Assembly: GCF_002441695.1 (NCBI RefSeq)
Contig: NZ_JXJW01000012.1
Coordinates: 22,816 to 86,815 of the forward strand
Direction: 5' to 3'
DNA length: 64,000 bases
Source of the DNA: Pseudolactococcus piscium
Lineage (GTDB): Bacteria > Bacillota > Bacilli > Lactobacillales > Streptococcaceae
Shown: piece after piece, positions 60,914-64,000 of the stretch
Layout of the letters: each line of letters starts with the position of its first letter
Position numbering within the stretch: the stretch's first letter is position 1
Position numbers and translations under genes: made by a program
Notes under the pieces: model-generated
Databases searched by the model: none
Seen by the model: only the letters and a program-made list of their open reading frames with translations
What the model was told of the DNA's origin: nothing

Positions 60914-61024
60914 AATTATTCAAGATAATGCCTGATTACAAAAACATATCATAAAAAAGCCCCCAAAAGGGACTTTCAAATAAAGACACTTTGTCAAATC
61001 ATGTGAGAAATATGAAAGCTATAT

Positions 61025-61052
61025 AAGCAAGTACTTCGGTGCTTGCTTTTTT
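61025..61052. terminator. Strong terminator with UUCG loop
   Basis: AAGCAAGTAC-TTCG-GTGCTTGCTT (10-bp stem, one G-U, stable UUCG tetraloop) followed by TTTT. It ends the plus-strand TetR transcript and the minus-strand effector locus. Confidence 0.85.
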
Positions 61053-61639
61053 AGTTTGTTAAAACAGTATTCATAGTACCTAAACTTGCACCAACTGGAC
61101 CACCATACTCTGCTCCTTCTATAGTGCCAGCACTATAAAAGAATAAATTAAGGCCCCGTATAGCGCTTTACTCTCATTACCATAATCCGGACTATCCGGA
61201 TTCGTATACTCTTCATATGAATAGCTAGTAATAGCAAGGACATCCACTGTGTAACCTAACGTCTTCCCAAAACCTTTATTTCCTTTTAAAAATGTCTTCA
61301 CCTTATCAAGTTTTTTAAACATCTTTAACCCAATTTTACTGCCATCAATAATTTTAGCACCTACACTAGATTTAGAAAGTACGCTAGTGACATAGCCAAG
61401 TGGGGCTAAAACATCCCATCCTTTAGTAGATAATTTGTTTAACGCCCCATAACTATTTCCCTGAGCATTGATAGATAATTTACTAACATAATATGAAAAC
61501 TTAGGATTATTGACTAATTTCGTAACATATTTTTTCGGTAAACCATCCCTGTTTTCCCTAGTAGTAAAATGACTACTAATTAACTTATTTAACTCTTTTT
61601 AAACTGATCACAATCTCTTAAATATAACTTTTCTCTCAT
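61051..61639 (-). pseudogene. Frameshifted LXG-locus protein, C-terminal glycine-rich domain
   Basis: Reading from ATG 61639 (MREKLYLRDCDQFKK) gives a stop after 17 codons. Restoring one A in the A5 run near 61582 continues ELNKLISSHFTTREN... to about 61148. A second lost A there, in a TTAATTTA stretch, would continue LFFYSAGTIEGAEYGGPVGASLGTMNTVLTN to the stop at 61051. Together this is one 190-residue protein with a hydrophobic, Gly-rich end like those of type VII (LXG) effectors. Either it is decayed or the two A-run losses are sequencing errors. Confidence 0.6.
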
Positions 61640-61678
61640 TTAACCTAAAAATAAGTCTTCTAACAAGTATAACTCGAT

Positions 61679-62137
61679 TTATTTCAAATACTTTCTTGAA
61701 TATTTCTGATAATCTGGTTGATTATTTTTATTTAGCACATAGACCATCTTACCTTTCAATGCATCTTCATTATCAGATACGACAAGCAGTGCAATTCGCT
61801 TATCTTTATCAGGAAAAGCGACTGAAAATGACGTATTGTTTTTTGTACTGAACCCATAATAATAAATTTTCCGATTATCTCTAATGATATTATCTTTTGA
61901 TTGATAACGATAGCCTGATAAATATTGATTGTTACTCACGATATGACCATCAATAACTAGTTTCTTTTTGCTTATCTTGATGATTGTATTTTTGCCATTT
62001 GCATCCTGGGCTTACCATGTGCCAATAATATCACTTGCACTATGACCAAAGAAATAATTGCAGATAGTCATAACAAGACTGAATAACAGTGCACAAAAAA
62101 TAGCGATTAAAACGGGTTTTATATTAGTCCATTTCAT
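61679..62137 (-). pseudogene. Small membrane-anchored protein with an internal stop codon
   Basis: ATG 62137 begins MKWTNIKPVLIAIFCALLF, an N-terminal membrane helix, and runs to IIGTW at codon 41. Codon 42 is TAA (62012-62014); the frame then continues AQDANGKNTIIKISKKKLVIDG to the stop at 61679, 152 codons in all. One base change (CAA to TAA) would explain it. The GTW-x-AQD strand pattern suits a small outward-facing lipocalin-like domain. It overlaps the DUF4176 stop by 1 base. Confidence 0.65.
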
Positions 62138-62484
62138 CAAAATCCAAATACCTCTGATCTTGTCTTCTGATGATCATCAACAGTTGTGATCTTTAATTTT
62201 TTATACTGCATAGTTGCTAATAAGTCCTCATACTGATTCGCAAACTCTTGAAACTTCACATCTATATACCCTAGGTAAATGATTTTAGCAACATCTTCTG
62301 AGTTGAAAAAAATCATCTCTTGACTAGACACGCCGATAGGAAGCGTTGCTGCACCAAATTCAAAATAGCCCTGTTGACCATTGATCTCAGTTACTGGCAT
62401 CTGACTGATAATGACAAATTCCTGATCACTATCGGTTACTTTTACGACACTACCAACTGGTAATGGGGGGTGTATCTCACTCAT
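62137..62484 (-). CDS. DUF4176 protein of a type VII secretion locus
   Basis: A 115-residue protein with LPVGSVVKVTDSDQEFVIISQ near the start and FFNSEDVAKIIYLGYID, the pattern of the DUF4176 family found in LXG effector loci of Gram-positive type VII secretion. Its role is unknown. It overlaps both neighbours (4 bases with the upstream gene, 1 base with the downstream pseudogene), so it is in the same operon. Confidence 0.75.
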   Translation of the reverse strand: MSEIHPPLPVGSVVKVTDSDQEFVIISQMPVTEINGQQGYFEFGAATLPIGVSSQEMIFFNSEDVAKIIYLGYIDVKFQEFANQYEDLLATMQYKKLKITTVDDHQKTRSEVFGF

Positions 62485-63281
62485 TTATGATCCTCCAAGT
62501 ATTGTTTAGACTCTCTTACAAAGAATAAATCTGAGCTCTCTTTTGAAATCGCTTCGAAATATGCTTTTGCTTGATCTGTATTACCTTTCAATTGCTCATT
62601 TAAAGCTTGAAAATAAGTGTGTTCCAACAGTAATAAATTCATTGAAATAGAAGGTCTATAACTATTTATTTCATCGTTATACTGCTTGTCATTAACAATA
62701 TTGCCAATCAAATTACAATACTTAATTTTATTTCTATATTGTTCAAGTTGTTTTTTATTTATATTTTTATGGGATGTTAATCGAGAATACGATTTCTCTA
62801 TCAATTCTGCATCTCTCAACATTAAAGATGACTTATAAATATAAAGTCTAATTTCAAAAAGCAATGACTGACTCCTATCAAAATATTTAGTGTTTATCTT
62901 TTCTCCAATACTAATCGTTTTCTCAAATTCTCCTCTAAAATAGGAAAATTTTAGCAGTGCATAATAATATAACGTTTTAGCAGACTCTTTTTTCTTTTTT
63001 TCTAGAATATATTTATAAAATCCCAACCACTTATTTAGATCTTTTTCCTGATAAAAAATATAACTTAATGCTCTATTTTTTATTAAATTATAATAAAAAA
63101 TGAAAAGAATCGATGTGACTAAAAAGCAAACATATATTAATAACATTAAAGAACTGGGACTCGTTATGTACAATACTAAAGGTACTATAATCATAACAAT
63201 GAAAATACCATATACAATTTTTTGTAATAGATATATCTGCTTAATTGATAATTTTGCAATCAATGTAATAACACGGTTCAT
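62481..63281 (-). CDS. Two-helix membrane protein with a helical tail (type VII locus)
   Basis: A 266-residue protein with two membrane helices close together (about residues 20-40 and 43-65) and a long cytoplasmic, Lys/Tyr/Leu-rich helical tail that looks like degenerate TPR repeats. No family recognised. It lies 3 bases after the putative effector gene, so it is a candidate immunity or accessory protein. Confidence 0.6.
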   Translation of the reverse strand: MNRVITLIAKLSIKQIYLLQKIVYGIFIVMIIVPLVLYITSPSSLMLLIYVCFLVTSILFIFYYNLIKNRALSYIFYQEKDLNKWLGFYKYILEKKKKESAKTLYYYALLKFSYFRGEFEKTISIGEKINTKYFDRSQSLLFEIRLYIYKSSLMLRDAELIEKSYSRLTSHKNINKKQLEQYRNKIKYCNLIGNIVNDKQYNDEINSYRPSISMNLLLLEHTYFQALNEQLKGNTDQAKAYFEAISKESSDLFFVRESKQYLEDHK

Positions 63282-63284
63282 AAG

Positions 63285-64000
63285 TTACCCTCCTGATGTA
63301 CTTCTAATTAATTCTCCGCCTGTTCCTATCATCCCCCAACCAACTGGTGTTTCTGAGAAAGCTATACCCGCTACTATAAATCCTGCACCTACAACTACTG
63401 TAGCACCTATAGCGATTTGTTTCCCTTTAAGATACTTTTTACCAACCTCAACACTTGTAGCAGTCTTGAAATCATCTGAAACTTTGCTTGTTGTATTTTT
63501 ACTATACAGAGAAATTAACCCATTGGCCCAATCTGCACTAGTCGCAAAGCCATAGTCTGTTCTATTGTTACCATTTGCTGCACCAGCGGATACATTTAAT
63601 CCTTTAGTGCCGATACTAGTAGACGTCCCTAGCTTAGTATCACCAAACTTGATTTCGCTACTACCTGACAAGGTCAAATCATAAAAATCAAGGTCAAAAT
63701 TAAGTATCCCTAAATCAATGGCAAGTCCAGAGAACATGCCCTTCGTAAAATTGCCTTTAATTACCCCTTTACCTTCCTTGACAAACTTTGTACTTGTTTT
63801 GACATATGTTGAACCATAATCTTTTTTATTTGGTGTTTCAAATGAAATTTCATTCTTGCCAAACAAATTTTTGATAGCATCAAATGAATTAGATATAATA
63901 TGTCCCTTAGGTAACGTTTTTTCAGGCTTCTCTTTTGAACTTTTAGCTTTCTGAATTTGACTAAACCAACTCTCATCCATCCCCTTAGGAAACTGATAGC
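63285..64000 (-). CDS. Type VII (LXG-type) effector, C-terminal part (5' end off the window)
   Basis: The last 237 residues of a protein that continues beyond the right edge (the frame is open through 64000). It has a low-complexity Lys/Ser region, a Gly/Ser/Thr-rich repeat-like middle (KFGDTKLGTSTSIGTKGLNVSAG) and a hydrophobic, Gly-rich end (GATVVVGAGFIVAGIAF). The genes after it (membrane protein, DUF4176, small membrane protein) are those of LXG toxin loci. Start unknown. The toxin activity cannot be named. Confidence 0.6.
   Translation of the reverse strand, partial: YQFPKGMDESWFSQIQKAKSSKEKPEKTLPKGHIISNSFDAIKNLFGKNEISFETPNKKDYGSTYVKTSTKFVKEGKGVIKGNFTKGMFSGLAIDLGILNFDLDFYDLTLSGSSEIKFGDTKLGTSTSIGTKGLNVSAGAANGNNRTDYGFATSADWANGLISLYSKNTTSKVSDDFKTATSVEVGKKYLKGKQIAIGATVVVGAGFIVAGIAFSETPVGWGMIGTGGELIRSTSGG

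Overview
The window looks like a chromosomal stretch of a low-GC coccus of the Streptococcaceae, most likely Lactococcus or the closely related Pseudolactococcus group. The reasons are the streptococcal gene order DUF1149-degV-dapB-cca-ABC-F, a HdiR/UmuC damage-response pair, two perfect lactococcal PurBoxes (AWWWCCGAACWWT), MET-box-like palindromes before methionine genes, an Rgg-type regulator, an LPXTG protein and a full citrate lyase cluster. Most genes are on the minus strand. I had no search tools, so family names rest on motifs I recognise.

Layout: 1-5.7 kb holds a truncated MetE-like methyltransferase gene, a giant fused acyl-CoA dehydratase activase and a divergent TetR regulator with shared palindromic operators. 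5.7-8.1 kb holds a small-domain methyltransferase, an SGNH hydrolase and coaA, which appears to be leaderless. 8.2-12.9 kb is the most unusual locus: an Rgg regulator followed by a predicted 68-residue secreted peptide with one transmembrane helix and two cysteines, an ABC ATPase and permease, a small membrane protein, a minimal M50 protease and a membrane-anchored CxxC thioredoxin-like protein. I read this as an undescribed bacteriocin-like system. 13.4-31.1 kb is housekeeping: aroD, ltaS, a lipoprotein fumarate-reductase-like flavoprotein, metE, a split threonine/serine exporter, thyA, ABC-F, cca, dapB, degV, trmD and rimM.

31.3-33.3 kb encodes an LPXTG leucine-rich-repeat protein. 33.7-41.4 kb is the citrate cluster (malic enzyme, transporter, citC, citD, citE, citF and a citX-citG fusion), which together imports citrate, matures and runs citrate lyase, and decarboxylates oxaloacetate. 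Around it lie a tRNA-like relic and a decayed 1.3-kb region containing the remains of a sortase. 42.8-48.7 kb is an accessory/stress block: an XRE repressor next to an ImmA protease fused to a GNAT acetyltransferase, another GNAT, a NUDIX hydrolase, then hdiR-umuC-yolD behind a 25-bp palindromic operator.

48.8-57.9 kb carries khpA, rpsP, guaC, cls, a YczE-like protein, a P-loop kinase, purMN and an E1 alpha/beta pair without E2/E3. purMN and guaC each have a PurBox about 76-77 bp before the predicted start site. 58-60.9 kb has an HD phosphohydrolase, a Cof-type phosphatase and a second TetR regulator. The right edge (61-64 kb) is the tail of a type VII secretion (LXG/DUF4176) effector locus, with two genes broken by frameshifts or a nonsense codon.
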